Shown here in pieces: positions 27,386 through 36,353 of a DNA stretch of 64,000 bases. The notes beneath the pieces were generated by a model. It saw only the letters and a program-made list of their open reading frames with translations, searched no databases and was not told the DNA's origin. The stretch's first letter is position 1. Each line of letters opens with the position of its first letter. The translations under genes were made by a program, and so were the position numbers. The stretch comes from an uncultured Pseudomonadales bacterium (lineage in GTDB: Bacteria; Pseudomonadota; Gammaproteobacteria; Pseudomonadales; Azotimanducaceae), in assembly GCA_943787425.1 (NCBI GenBank), contig CALSMJ010000001.1, positions 857,271 through 921,270 of the forward strand. The letters run 5' to 3'.

Positions 27386-28528
27386 TCAGCTCGCTCTGAA
27401 GGGCGAGAACTGCTCCAGATAATCAATCTCTTCTGCCACGTGGGTCCGCTCTTCTTCCAAATAACGCCCCACGGCCTCTCTGAAGCCATCATGCACAATC
27501 CAATGCGCACTATAGGTGTGACTGGGCATATATCCGCGGGCCAGCTTATGCTCGCCTTGAGCCCCGGCTTCAACCCTTGATAACCCATGCTCTATGGCGA
27601 ATTCAATGGCTTGATAATAACAAACCTCGAAATGAAGAAAGGGGTGATGTTCGATACAGCCCCAATTTCGGCCAAACAAACAGTCGCCGCCAATGAAATT
27701 GATCGCGCCCGCAATATAGCGCCCGTCGCGGCGAACCATCACGAGCAAGACATCCTCGGCCATGGTGGCACTCATTAAACTAAAAAATGATCGTGTTAAA
27801 TACGGCGATCCCCATTTTCGGGCGCCGGTATCGATGTAGAACTGATAAAACGCGTCCCAATGCGCTTCGGTGATCTCAGCGCCGGTTAATCGCTGTATCT
27901 CCAAATCATTCGCTAAAGCATCTCGGCGCTCGCGTTTAATATTTTTGCGTTTTTTACTCGACAAGCAATCCAGGAAATCATCAAAGGTTTTGTAGCCTTG
28001 GTTTTGCCAGTGATACTGCTTATGCGTTCGCAGCAGCCAGCCCTCATCCCCCCGACGCTGCCAGGCGGCTTGATCTAGAAAATTCAGGTGAACTGATGAG
28101 ATATTCATCTCGCTGGCAAATTGTGCCGCGCCTGAAACCAAGGCCGACTCGTGTTCGCTGGACGCAACCAACAGTCGCCGCCCGGTGGCGGGCGTAAACG
28201 GAATTGCCGACAACATCTTGGGATAATAACGACCGCCGGCGCGCTCGAACGCATCCGCCCAACTGTAGTCAAAAATGTATTCGCCTTGAGAATGTCCTTT
28301 GAGATACAGCGGCATAACGCCCAGCGGCTGCTTTGCCTCATCTTCTAAGACAAGGTGGTAGGGCAGCCAACCCACCTCCGCCGACACCGAGCCGCTTTGC
28401 TCTAACGCGTTGAGAAAGGCATAGGACAGAAAAGGGTCCCGAGGGGACCCTTCAAGGTTGGCAAATCGTTGCCAAGTTGCCTCGCCAATCTCGCGGAGAC
28501 TCTCAACGGCTCGAACACTCAAGACCAT
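27386..28528 (-). CDS. FemAB/GNAT-like acyltransferase (DUF482)
   Basis: A 380-residue protein of the DUF482 (peptidogalycan biosynthesis/recognition) family, which has a doubled GNAT-like fold. Typical segments are DPFLSYAFLNALEQSGSV near the N-terminus, HLVLEDEAKQPLGVMPLYLK, YIFDYSWADAFERAGGRYYPK, and the C-terminal FGRNWGCIEHHPFLHFEVCYYQAIEFAIEHGL with GAQGEHKLARGY. Activity is not established for the family; transfer of an amino acid or acyl group is assumed from the fold. It starts 16 bases after the LLM stop, so it belongs to the same transcript, though the relation to F420 is unclear. Confidence 0.85.
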   Translation of the reverse strand: MVLSVRAVESLREIGEATWQRFANLEGSPRDPFLSYAFLNALEQSGSVSAEVGWLPYHLVLEDEAKQPLGVMPLYLKGHSQGEYIFDYSWADAFERAGGRYYPKMLSAIPFTPATGRRLLVASSEHESALVSGAAQFASEMNISSVHLNFLDQAAWQRRGDEGWLLRTHKQYHWQNQGYKTFDDFLDCLSSKKRKNIKRERRDALANDLEIQRLTGAEITEAHWDAFYQFYIDTGARKWGSPYLTRSFFSLMSATMAEDVLLVMVRRDGRYIAGAINFIGGDCLFGRNWGCIEHHPFLHFEVCYYQAIEFAIEHGLSRVEAGAQGEHKLARGYMPSHTYSAHWIVHDGFREAVGRYLEEERTHVAEEIDYLEQFSPFRAS

Positions 28529-28544
28529 CTAAAATGCGCTTGTA

Positions 28545-29579
28545 TTACAGCATTTCCGAGGCAATCAGCTCCAGCGCTTCGGGCTGACCGGCGCCGATGA
28601 GCATCGAGCCCACATCGCCATTGAGCCCAGCGGCCTTCCAAGCCTTTAACTGCTCTTTAATGTGCTCGGCAGGCCCAACCAAGTGACACGCATCGACCAA
28701 CTCATCCGGCACCGCCGCCATAGCCTCATCCTTACGCCCTGACAGGTAGAGGTCCTGAATCGTCGCTGCTGCGTCTTCGTAGCCCAAGGCTTTGGTGTAA
28801 TCATTGTAAAAGTTCTTGTCCCGTGCGCCCATACCACCGATATACAGCGCCATATTGCCCTTGATCGGCATCCTGCAAGCCTCAAGGTCATCACCCATAA
28901 TGCAGGTCACAAACGGTGCCACATCATAATCGAGCATGGTGCGACCAGACTTGGTTAAGCCTTTTTCGATATGGCCACGGAGCGCTTCTGGCTTGGATGG
29001 GTTCATCCAAATGGGAAAGACGCCATCGGCAACTTCTGCGCTGCCAACAAGTCCATTGGGCGTAATCGAGGCGGTATAAATTGGAATCGACGTATCGGCT
29101 TGTAAAATACTCTTTAACGACTTCCCAAGACCCGTGCCATCCTCGCCATTGTAGGGCAGGCTGTAGTGAAAGCCTTCGTGCTCAACCGGCGCCTCTCGAG
29201 CAAAGATCTTTTTCATGATGCTGACATATTCTTTTACACGCGTGACTGGGCGGCCATACGCCACACCATGCCAACCCTCAACCACTTGAGGTCCTGAGGC
29301 CCCCAGCCCAACCATGAACCGGCCATTCGACAATTGATTCAACGTCATTGCCGTCATCGCGGAACACGCTGGCGAGCGTGCGGGCATTTGCATGATCGCA
29401 GTACCCACCTTGATTTTATCGGTTTGGGCTAGGATCCAGGCAGCCGGTGTCACTGCATCAGAACCGTAGGCTTCAGCAGTCCAAAGCGAGTCGTAGCCCA
29501 AACTCTCCGCCATTTTGATCCGTTGAATATCAATGTTCAGTACTTTGCCGCCATAGCCAGCGAGTATTCCTAGTTTCAT
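28545..29579 (-). CDS. LLM-class F420-dependent oxidoreductase
   Basis: A 344-residue luciferase-like TIM barrel. The N-terminus MKLGILAGYGGKVLNIDIQR is followed by YDSLWTAEAYGSDAVTPAAW, KVGTAIMQMPARSPACSAM and LSNGRFMVGLGASGPQVVEGWHGVAY, the pattern of actinobacterial F420H2-dependent reductases (Rv3520c-type, from memory). FMN-dependent relatives use a partner flavin reductase, and none is encoded nearby. The F420 pathway directly upstream makes F420H2 the likely electron donor. AAGGAAAGAAGGT precedes the ATG. A 173-base gap (29580-29752) without a recognisable feature separates it from the upstream LLM gene. Confidence 0.88.
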   Translation of the reverse strand: MKLGILAGYGGKVLNIDIQRIKMAESLGYDSLWTAEAYGSDAVTPAAWILAQTDKIKVGTAIMQMPARSPACSAMTAMTLNQLSNGRFMVGLGASGPQVVEGWHGVAYGRPVTRVKEYVSIMKKIFAREAPVEHEGFHYSLPYNGEDGTGLGKSLKSILQADTSIPIYTASITPNGLVGSAEVADGVFPIWMNPSKPEALRGHIEKGLTKSGRTMLDYDVAPFVTCIMGDDLEACRMPIKGNMALYIGGMGARDKNFYNDYTKALGYEDAAATIQDLYLSGRKDEAMAAVPDELVDACHLVGPAEHIKEQLKAWKAAGLNGDVGSMLIGAGQPEALELIASEML

Positions 29580-29752
29580 ACCTTCTTTCCTTTTTAATTC
29601 AAACTTTTGTCTTCACGACCATCGCTTGCGCTGCATCCTGCCAGAGACTAAGGCCCGTTACCGTCCCGATCCACTTCTTGATTTTGCTGCATCCCTGTCG
29701 ACCCGAAAACGCCTTGCGGTTTACGCGCTTGTGCCAGCTTACCGATTCGGCG

Positions 29753-30760
29753 CTAGGCGTTTAACCGCGCAAGCAACGCTCGACTGTGATCCTCGTCCTT
29801 ACCCGCAAAATTGCCCATCGTTCGATCAACCACATCACTAAAACGACCTTTGAACACATCAACCGCCGCTTCCGGCTCACCCACAACGGCAAATTCATTG
29901 AGAATATCGTCCGTAATTAAATTAGCCATGTCGTCCCACAAGCCCTGCTTCGATAATTTATTGAGCTCCGGTTGGAGGTCGCCCCAACCATGCACCCCTA
30001 ATACCGGCGCATAAGCGGGCGTTGAACCATAAAAAGCAATCTGCTTCCGGGTGGCTGCCATATTGGCGTTGAACGCCTCTTCGGTATGACCGGTCACTAC
30101 AAATCCGGGGTAGCTAATTTCAAAATCAGCGCGCGAGCGACCTGCTTTTGCAAGGCCTCGATCAATGGCTGGGAGCGTTACCTCTCTTAGGTACTTCTCC
30201 GTTGTGAAGGCGTGGATGATGACCCCATCCGCCACTTCGCCAGCCACTTCTGTCATTAAAGGCCCCACAGCCGCCAGAAACACCTTGGGCGCACCATACT
30301 GCGTGTCTAAAGGCGTAAACATCGGGGTCATCAACGAATGGGTGTAAAAATCACCCTCAAACTGTAAGGACGTCCCTTCATGCCAGCAAGCCCAAATAGC
30401 CCGCATCGCTGAGATGAACTCTCGCATCCGAGCGGCAGGTTTGGACCAAGGCATACTAAACCGCTTGGTGATGTGCGGTCTAATTTGCGACCCCAGCCCA
30501 AGAACAAACCGGCCTTTCGAGAAGCTATTGAGGTCATGACCAATGTTGGCCAAATTCATCGGCGTTCTTGAAAACGCCACTGCGATCGACGTGGTCAACT
30601 CAATCGATTTGGTTTCTTGCGCGGCCAACAACAACGGAAAAAACGGGTCATGCGCCGTCTCCGCTGTGACCACGCCGTTGTATCCTAATGCTTCTAATTT
30701 GGCCGCCTGCTGTCCTGACTGCGCCAAATCTCCCATCATCCCACCATCAATCTTCATCAT
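29753..30760 (-). CDS. LLM-class F420-dependent oxidoreductase
   Basis: A 335-residue luciferase-like enzyme. It has KLEALGYNGVVTAETAHDPF, IELTTSIAVAFSRTPMNLANIGHDLN and FSKGRFVLGLGSQIRPHITKRFSMPW. The latter resembles the MSMEG_2256-type subgroup, a memory-based comparison not tested here. VGPLMTEVAGEVADGVIIHAF is the C-terminal flavin/deazaflavin-site strand. It begins six bases after the stop of the preceding LLM gene behind AGGAG, so the two are cotranscribed. It is clearly divergent in sequence from its neighbours, so distinct substrates are expected. Confidence 0.88.
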   Translation of the reverse strand: MMKIDGGMMGDLAQSGQQAAKLEALGYNGVVTAETAHDPFFPLLLAAQETKSIELTTSIAVAFSRTPMNLANIGHDLNSFSKGRFVLGLGSQIRPHITKRFSMPWSKPAARMREFISAMRAIWACWHEGTSLQFEGDFYTHSLMTPMFTPLDTQYGAPKVFLAAVGPLMTEVAGEVADGVIIHAFTTEKYLREVTLPAIDRGLAKAGRSRADFEISYPGFVVTGHTEEAFNANMAATRKQIAFYGSTPAYAPVLGVHGWGDLQPELNKLSKQGLWDDMANLITDDILNEFAVVGEPEAAVDVFKGRFSDVVDRTMGNFAGKDEDHSRALLARLNA

Positions 30761-30766
30761 CGGCTC

Positions 30767-31762
30767 CTAAACGCTAAATTGGTTGCCCGTAAAGGCATTA
30801 TAAGTTGCTTGCGCATGTTTCCCTGAAACACACGAAATAATGTGGGTGGTGATACCCGCTTCGCCGTAAGCTCTGATCCGATCCTGACACTCTTCTTGAG
30901 TACCAATAATGGCAATGTCGTCGACCAGTTGATCATCCAGCGCCGAGGTGGTCTTAGCTCGATCTTTTGCGGCCCAGCCCTCGCGTATTACGGCGGCGAC
31001 GTCCTCGTACCCTGCCCAAGCCAAAAACGCATTGTAAACCGGGGTGGCATAGTAAGGCGCAAAGGCCGCCCGAATCATGTTCCGGGCGGCTTCCTTATCA
31101 TCGGTGACGATGACCTGATGCCGACAAACGATTTCGACGTCTTCGACAGCTTTGCCCGCACGCTCGGCGCCTGCACGAATGTGGGTCATCATGCGAGGCA
31201 GTGCATCTTTTGGAAATAAATTTAAGATCACACCATCACTACACTCGGCGGCAGCCTCAAGCATCTTGCTCCTCAGCGCCGCCATGTAGACCGGCTGGGC
31301 ACCGGCGTCAAGGGGCAACTGCCGATAACCCCGACTAAACACCGTCTCACCCGAATAGTCAGATTTCTCACCGCGCAGCATGCTCTGGATCAGTTCGACC
31401 GTTTCTTTAACCCGGGTTAACGGCTTTTCAAAGTTCAAGCCATGCCAGTTCTCCATCATGGTTTGGCTTGAAGAGCCCAGTCCCAAAATAAAACGTCCCT
31501 GTGACAACTGGTGCAGCACATGGGCGGTTGACGCTAAGACAGCGGGCGTTCTCGAGAACACCGGAATAATCGCTGTGCCGATTCGACAGCGGTTGGTATT
31601 GAGCGCAACCGCGGCCGCCGTCGTCAACGCATCCACCCCAGAACTGTCCGCAAACCACAAATCATCATAGCCTTCGGCTTCCGCCCATTTTGCCATCTCA
31701 ATGGTGCCCGCAACCCCTCTGGGGTCGGGTAACGTTAATGCCGTTCTTTGGGGTACTGCCAT
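30767..31762 (-). CDS. LLM-class F420-dependent oxidoreductase
   Basis: A 331-residue luciferase-like enzyme. It has MAKWAEAEGYDDLWFADSSGVDALT, CRIGTAIIPVFSRTPAVLASTAHVL and LSQGRFILGLGSSSQTMMENWHGLNF. The C-terminal VYMAALRSKMLEAAAECSDGVILNLFP is characteristic of F420H2-dependent LLM proteins. The open frame starts 17 codons earlier, but AAGGAG sits seven bases before the ATG at 31762. It is the first client-type gene after fbiC, 345 bases downstream with a tandem repeat between, so either readthrough or its own promoter drives it. Confidence 0.88.
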   Translation of the reverse strand: MAVPQRTALTLPDPRGVAGTIEMAKWAEAEGYDDLWFADSSGVDALTTAAAVALNTNRCRIGTAIIPVFSRTPAVLASTAHVLHQLSQGRFILGLGSSSQTMMENWHGLNFEKPLTRVKETVELIQSMLRGEKSDYSGETVFSRGYRQLPLDAGAQPVYMAALRSKMLEAAAECSDGVILNLFPKDALPRMMTHIRAGAERAGKAVEDVEIVCRHQVIVTDDKEAARNMIRAAFAPYYATPVYNAFLAWAGYEDVAAVIREGWAAKDRAKTTSALDDQLVDDIAIIGTQEECQDRIRAYGEAGITTHIISCVSGKHAQATYNAFTGNQFSV

Positions 31763-31840
31763 CAAAACTCTCCTTGCTACCACCTTGAACCGGTGGTTGA
31801 TATTGCCACACACGCCTACTGTTTAACTTTTAGGACTCAC

Positions 31841-31980
31841 GCTTTTTTAGGACTGATGCTTTTTATACCTAGTGCTTTTTATACCTAGTGCTTTTTATAC
31901 CTGATACTTTTTATATCTGACGCTTTTTATATCTGACGCTTTTTATACCTAGTGCTTTTTATACCTGATGGTTTTTGATG
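31841..31980. repeat. 16 bp minisatellite downstream of fbiC
   Basis: Seven regular 16 bp units run from 31858 to 31969, most reading GCTTTTTATACCTAGT, GCTTTTTATACCTGAT or GCTTTTTATATCTGAC. A degenerate unit flanks them on each side. It lies in the 345-base gap between fbiC and the LLM gene. No coding potential or terminator hairpin is evident in the gap. On the transcribed strand the units are A-rich. Confidence 0.85.
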
Positions 31981-32107
31981 CAAGTCGACGCCGTTGCCAG
32001 CGCGCATTCCTATCAATCTCAATAGTTTGCCATAACGATCGCCCGCGAGGCGCAGCTTGCTGAGTCGGTGATACCCCACCATCAGTGTCTGGCATGCGCG
32101 TCAGTCC

Positions 32108-34603
32108 TCAGATAATGTCCGCACTCGACAAGGTTTCTTCGGAAATGAGGCCGGGTCGCACCAAAGGTGCCTTTTTGGTCTTATCACGGTCGTAGCGTTT
32201 GGCAGCGGTGTAGCTCGGCTCGATTAAAACCGATGCGCCAAATGACTTCTGCCGCTGCACTTCTGATACCACCCCGTAATTTGTCGCGCGTTGCCTTGGG
32301 TTGCGGCCCGCAGACCGAATCAACGCTTCCATCTCTTCTGGAGAGGTTTCCTGGCCGTGGGCTGCGCCCGCCGCGCGGGTAATGGTCTCGTTCATCAAGG
32401 TGCCACCGATGTCATTTACACCCGCATTTAAACAAGCTTTAACGCCCTCATGACCCAGCTTGGTCCAAGACGCTTGAATATTTTTAAATACCGGATTCAA
32501 CGTTAGGCGGGCAATGGCATGAATCAGAACCGCCTCTCGAAATGTCGGCCCCTTCCGCGCATTGCCTTTTAGATAAATCGGCGCTTCCATATGGATAAAC
32601 GGCAAGATCACGAATTCGGTGAAACCGCCGGTTTTTTCTTGCAGCGCCCGCACCCGCAATAAATGCCTGGCAACATGCTCATACTGCTCGATGTGGCCAT
32701 ACATAATAGTGGCTGTGGTGTTAAAGCCCACCCCATGGGCGGCCTCCATCACTTCCAACCATTGTGCGGTGTTGATTTTATCCGGGCATAAGGTCGCCCG
32801 GACCTCATCATCAAGAATTTCTGCGGCCGTGCCGGGCAAGGTCCCAAGCCCGGCTTCTTTCAACGCTGTAAGATATTCCGGCAGGGACTGCCCCAAAGTT
32901 TTTGCACCCTGCCAAACTTCTAGCGGCGAAAAGGCGTGAATATGCATATCCGGCACAACCTGCTTAATGGTGTGACAAATGTCCAAATACGTTTGGCCCG
33001 TATATTCCGGATGGATCCCGCCCTGCAGACACACTTCGGAGGCGCCGCGGTCATAGGCCTCGCGCGTTCGTCGCATAATTTCTTCGTGAGACAGATCGTA
33101 CGGTCGGCCCCGAAGATTTTCGCTCATCTTGCCTTTCGAAAAGGCACAGAACTGACATTTGAAATAACACACGTTGGTGTAATTGATATTTCGATTAACA
33201 CAATAGGTCACCTCATCGCCGACCAACTGCTTTCGGACCGTATCAGCCGCTTTGGCAATATGCGTGATCTCATCGCCACGCGCCTTAAACAACCTAACAA
33301 TTTCGCGCTCTGCCAACACCTTCCCTGCAACCGCTTTGTCAAGAATGGTCGCTAAGGTTGCAGAAGCCTGAAGCTTGGGAATGTGCGTTACCCGAGCCAA
33401 ATCGCCCGCCGGCGGGTTTGGTGTTTCACCGGCCGCCCAATCTTCCCCGCGGACATAGCCCTCGCCGTCAATGGCGCCGAGCACCATGGGCCTGAGTTCA
33501 ACATCAATCCATCGATCCATTTGTTTCAAATGCGACGGATACACGGCCAGACGTTCCACCAGGATTTTACCTTCGCGGGCCGTTTCTTCGGCTAAATTTT
33601 TGAGGTGCGGCCAAGGCGCTTCAGGATTGACAAAATCGGGGGTCACCGGGGAAACCCCGCCCCAATCGTTAATACCTGAATCGATAATTCGATGAAACAC
33701 ACCCGGACTTAAGTTCGGCGGTGCCTGCAGATTCATCTCGCTGCCAAAAATAAGCCGAGCCTGCGCGATGGTCCAAAGCAATTCATTCAAATCGGGTTCA
33801 GGCGCATTGACCATCAATGTATCGGGTTTTGCACGGAAATTCTGAATGATCAATTCTTGAATGTGACCGAACGGCTCATTGGCTGTCCGCAAAGCCAGCA
33901 AAGACTCAATGCGCTCGCGACGGGTCTCGCCAATTCCAATTAAAATGCCGGAGGTAAACGGCACGCCCGCTTCGCCAGCTAAACGAATCGTTTCGAGTCG
34001 CTTGGCAGGCGCTTTGTCGGGGGAACCGTAATGCGGCATGCCTTTTTCGGTCAGCCGATCAGATGCCGACTCAAGCATAATCCCCATTGAGATCGATACT
34101 TTTTTCAGCGCCTTAAATTCCGACGCCGTCATCAACCCCGGATTCAGATGGGGCATCAAGCCCGTTTCTTTGAGCACCAATTCCGCCATATCGTGCAGGT
34201 AGCTCAAAGTTGAATCTTGCCCCAAGGCTTTGAGGCCGTCGCGAGCAGCTTTGTATCGTTCCTCGGGCTTATCACCCAAGGTGAACAGCGCTTCCTTACA
34301 ACCGGCTTTAGCCCCGTCGGACGCTATCTTGAGCACCTCCTCCGGTGTTAAGTAGGGGGCTTTTAACTTTCGAGGAACCTGAGCAAACGTGCAGTAATGA
34401 CACACATCTCGGCAGAGATGGGTGAGCGGAATAAACACTTTTCTGGAATAAGATATGGCGTTCGGATGGCTCAGATCACGCACGACGCTGGCATGCCGTA
34501 ATAATGCATCGGTGTCAGTATAGTCGGCAAGCACCAACGCTTCATGATCGGCAAGGCCTTGGCCGACAGCTGCCTTTTGAAGAATCTCTGTTATGGAACT
34601 CAT
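32108..34603 (-). CDS. fbiC: FO synthase, fused CofG-CofH (FbiC)
   Basis: FbiC makes the deazaflavin chromophore FO from tyrosine and 5-amino-6-ribitylamino-uracil with two radical SAM domains in one 831-residue chain. The N-terminal CofG half has the cluster triad CRDVCHYC (C64, C68, C71). The C-terminal CofH half has CYFKCQFC (C479, C483, C486) preceded by YCVNRNINYTNV. Archaea and cyanobacteria usually carry two separate proteins, whereas actinobacteria and F420-producing proteobacteria carry the fusion. The ATG at 34603 follows AGGAGG and overlaps the cofC stop (ATGA), showing coupling. It commits the cell to F420 synthesis. Confidence 0.95.
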   Translation of the reverse strand: MSSITEILQKAAVGQGLADHEALVLADYTDTDALLRHASVVRDLSHPNAISYSRKVFIPLTHLCRDVCHYCTFAQVPRKLKAPYLTPEEVLKIASDGAKAGCKEALFTLGDKPEERYKAARDGLKALGQDSTLSYLHDMAELVLKETGLMPHLNPGLMTASEFKALKKVSISMGIMLESASDRLTEKGMPHYGSPDKAPAKRLETIRLAGEAGVPFTSGILIGIGETRRERIESLLALRTANEPFGHIQELIIQNFRAKPDTLMVNAPEPDLNELLWTIAQARLIFGSEMNLQAPPNLSPGVFHRIIDSGINDWGGVSPVTPDFVNPEAPWPHLKNLAEETAREGKILVERLAVYPSHLKQMDRWIDVELRPMVLGAIDGEGYVRGEDWAAGETPNPPAGDLARVTHIPKLQASATLATILDKAVAGKVLAEREIVRLFKARGDEITHIAKAADTVRKQLVGDEVTYCVNRNINYTNVCYFKCQFCAFSKGKMSENLRGRPYDLSHEEIMRRTREAYDRGASEVCLQGGIHPEYTGQTYLDICHTIKQVVPDMHIHAFSPLEVWQGAKTLGQSLPEYLTALKEAGLGTLPGTAAEILDDEVRATLCPDKINTAQWLEVMEAAHGVGFNTTATIMYGHIEQYEHVARHLLRVRALQEKTGGFTEFVILPFIHMEAPIYLKGNARKGPTFREAVLIHAIARLTLNPVFKNIQASWTKLGHEGVKACLNAGVNDIGGTLMNETITRAAGAAHGQETSPEEMEALIRSAGRNPRQRATNYGVVSEVQRQKSFGASVLIEPSYTAAKRYDRDKTKKAPLVRPGLISEETLSSADII

Positions 34604-35292
34604 TGCAACCCACCTCCTGTGACCGACATTAGTCTGGCGCTCACATCGATTGCCACACAATAACGATAAGTATGGGACTCCGTCCCAAGAAATGCCAGCC
34701 GGTCCATAAACCGCCTCAGATCGTCTGGCGTGTCAATATCCAAGCCCAGGCCCGGCAGTTTTAAGACGGTTGGTTCAACGCCAACCCCTTGGGCGGCTTT
34801 GACATGTTTCCGAAAACTATCAATCCCAAACTGAAACGCCACAACGTCAGGCGGGGCAGCCAACAGGCAGTTCGTGCCACCCAGATCATCTGCCGGCACC
34901 AGCACTAAGGCCGGACCCAAGGGTGCGAAACCGTCTAGAATCGTTTCCAGTTCGTCGGGCGTGACCAAGGGCACGTCACCGGGCAAGAAAAGCATTCGAT
35001 CAATGCCTGCCTCGACGGCGGTTTGACTCGCAAACACCACCGCTGGAATGAGCCCTGCCTCGGCCGGTTCTGACAAAATCATGGCGCCATAGCCTTCGGC
35101 CATCTCAATCGCAGCAGGATCATTGGTAATCACCATAATCTCATCCACCAGTGGGCAGGCTTCGACCGCAATCAAAACATCTTCCACCATTGCTTGGCAG
35201 AGCCTGCGACGCTCCTGGCTCGACAATAAGCTCGACAGGCGCTGCTTGGCATTCTCAAACCCCTTCACGGGAATAATCGCACGCGTTGTCAT
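34600..35292 (-). CDS. cofC: CofC/FbiD guanylyltransferase of F420 synthesis
   Basis: A 230-residue nucleotidyltransferase that activates a three-carbon phosphoacid (2-phospholactate, phosphoenolpyruvate or, in some proteobacteria, 3-phosphoglycerate) with GTP for transfer to FO. Motifs are IIPVKGFENAKQRLSSLLS at the N-terminus, MLFLPGDVPLVTPDELE (metal/nucleotide Asp), VLVPADDLGGTNCLLAAPP and a C-terminal LDIDTPDDLRRF. Which substrate it prefers cannot be read by eye. It sits between cofD and fbiC with one-base and four-base overlaps, so all three are translated from one message. Confidence 0.92.
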   Translation of the reverse strand: MTTRAIIPVKGFENAKQRLSSLLSSQERRRLCQAMVEDVLIAVEACPLVDEIMVITNDPAAIEMAEGYGAMILSEPAEAGLIPAVVFASQTAVEAGIDRMLFLPGDVPLVTPDELETILDGFAPLGPALVLVPADDLGGTNCLLAAPPDVVAFQFGIDSFRKHVKAAQGVGVEPTVLKLPGLGLDIDTPDDLRRFMDRLAFLGTESHTYRYCVAIDVSARLMSVTGGGLQ

Positions 35293-36266
35293 CAGCCCGC
35301 CAACTCGTTAGAAAATCGCAATACCGCTTCTGCAAGCGCTTGCTTGTCATCCAGATTCTTCATCACAGTTTGCGTGACCATTGGCATCAGTCCTAAGGCC
35401 CTAACCGCCTCGGCGCTCAAAGCATCAGCATTATCCAAAACAAATCCATCGACTAGTCCGGGATAGGTTTCTGCATAATATTGCGCCACCGCCAGCGCCG
35501 TGCTCGGCATCTTGAGTTCCAACATCATTTTTGCGGCCGGCCCTTTTAAGGCCATTCCAGCCACGATCGGCGAAACCAGCACAACAGGGCAATCAGCTGC
35601 TTTCAGCGCCTTCCACGTTTCCGCCAAATCTAGAATGGGTGCAACACTGACAAAGGGGTTCGACGGGCAAATGATGATCTGAGACAGTTCATCGAAAGCG
35701 ATTACCCGCTCGAATTCAGGCGCGCGCTGGGCCGACTCGATCCCTTGAAATGATACGCCCTTGATCAAAGGCTCGCAGCGATCGCGGACAAAATAATGCT
35801 GAAAGGACAGTGTTTCGCCGTTCTGACAATGGATTAAGGTTGAGACCGGATCATCGGTCATGGGCACGACTTGCGTTGTCACCCCCAGCGCGCGCATCAA
35901 CCCCGCCGTCACGCGACTCAGCGAGTCGCCTTGCGCAAGCAATGCAGTGCGATGAACATGCGTTGCCAAATCACGATCGCCGAGGCCAAACCAGGTATCC
36001 CCACCCAGACGCTTGAGCGCATCTAGAAACTGCCAAGTCTCATCTTCTTGACCCCAGCCAAGAGATTGATTCGCAAGACCCGATAAGGTGTACATCAACG
36101 TGTCGAGGTCCGGACACACCCGAAGGCCCAGATGCTCAAAATCATCGCCCGTATTCACGACAACGGTGAGCGCATCAGCCGGCACGACCTGAGCGAGACC
36201 CAGCGCCAGCTTCGCACCGCCAACCCCGCCTGATAACGCCAGAACTTTTGGTGGCGAACGCACCAT
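35292..36266 (-). CDS. cofD: CofD/FbiA phospho-lactate (or analogue) transferase
   Basis: CofD joins the guanylyl-activated three-carbon unit to FO, giving F420-0 or its dehydro or 3-phosphoglycerate form. The 324-residue protein has [20 protein letters not shown] (about residues 9-28), [27 protein letters not shown] and [17 protein letters not shown], all signature segments. Its stop shares one base with the cofC start. GAGAGG precedes the ATG. The 87-base gap to cofE is the widest within the biosynthetic set. Confidence 0.94.
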   Translation of the reverse strand: MVRSPPKVLALSGGVGGAKLALGLAQVVPADALTVVVNTGDDFEHLGLRVCPDLDTLMYTLSGLANQSLGWGQEDETWQFLDALKRLGGDTWFGLGDRDLATHVHRTALLAQGDSLSRVTAGLMRALGVTTQVVPMTDDPVSTLIHCQNGETLSFQHYFVRDRCEPLIKGVSFQGIESAQRAPEFERVIAFDELSQIIICPSNPFVSVAPILDLAETWKALKAADCPVVLVSPIVAGMALKGPAAKMMLELKMPSTALAVAQYYAETYPGLVDGFVLDNADALSAEAVRALGLMPMVTQTVMKNLDDKQALAEAVLRFSNELAG

Positions 36267-36353
36267 AATCCTCTCACTCTTATTTAATACGGCAGTGGGA
36301 CGCTACCACAAAAGCCTTTTTGACTGCCATTGAAACGCAACCTGCAACACCGG

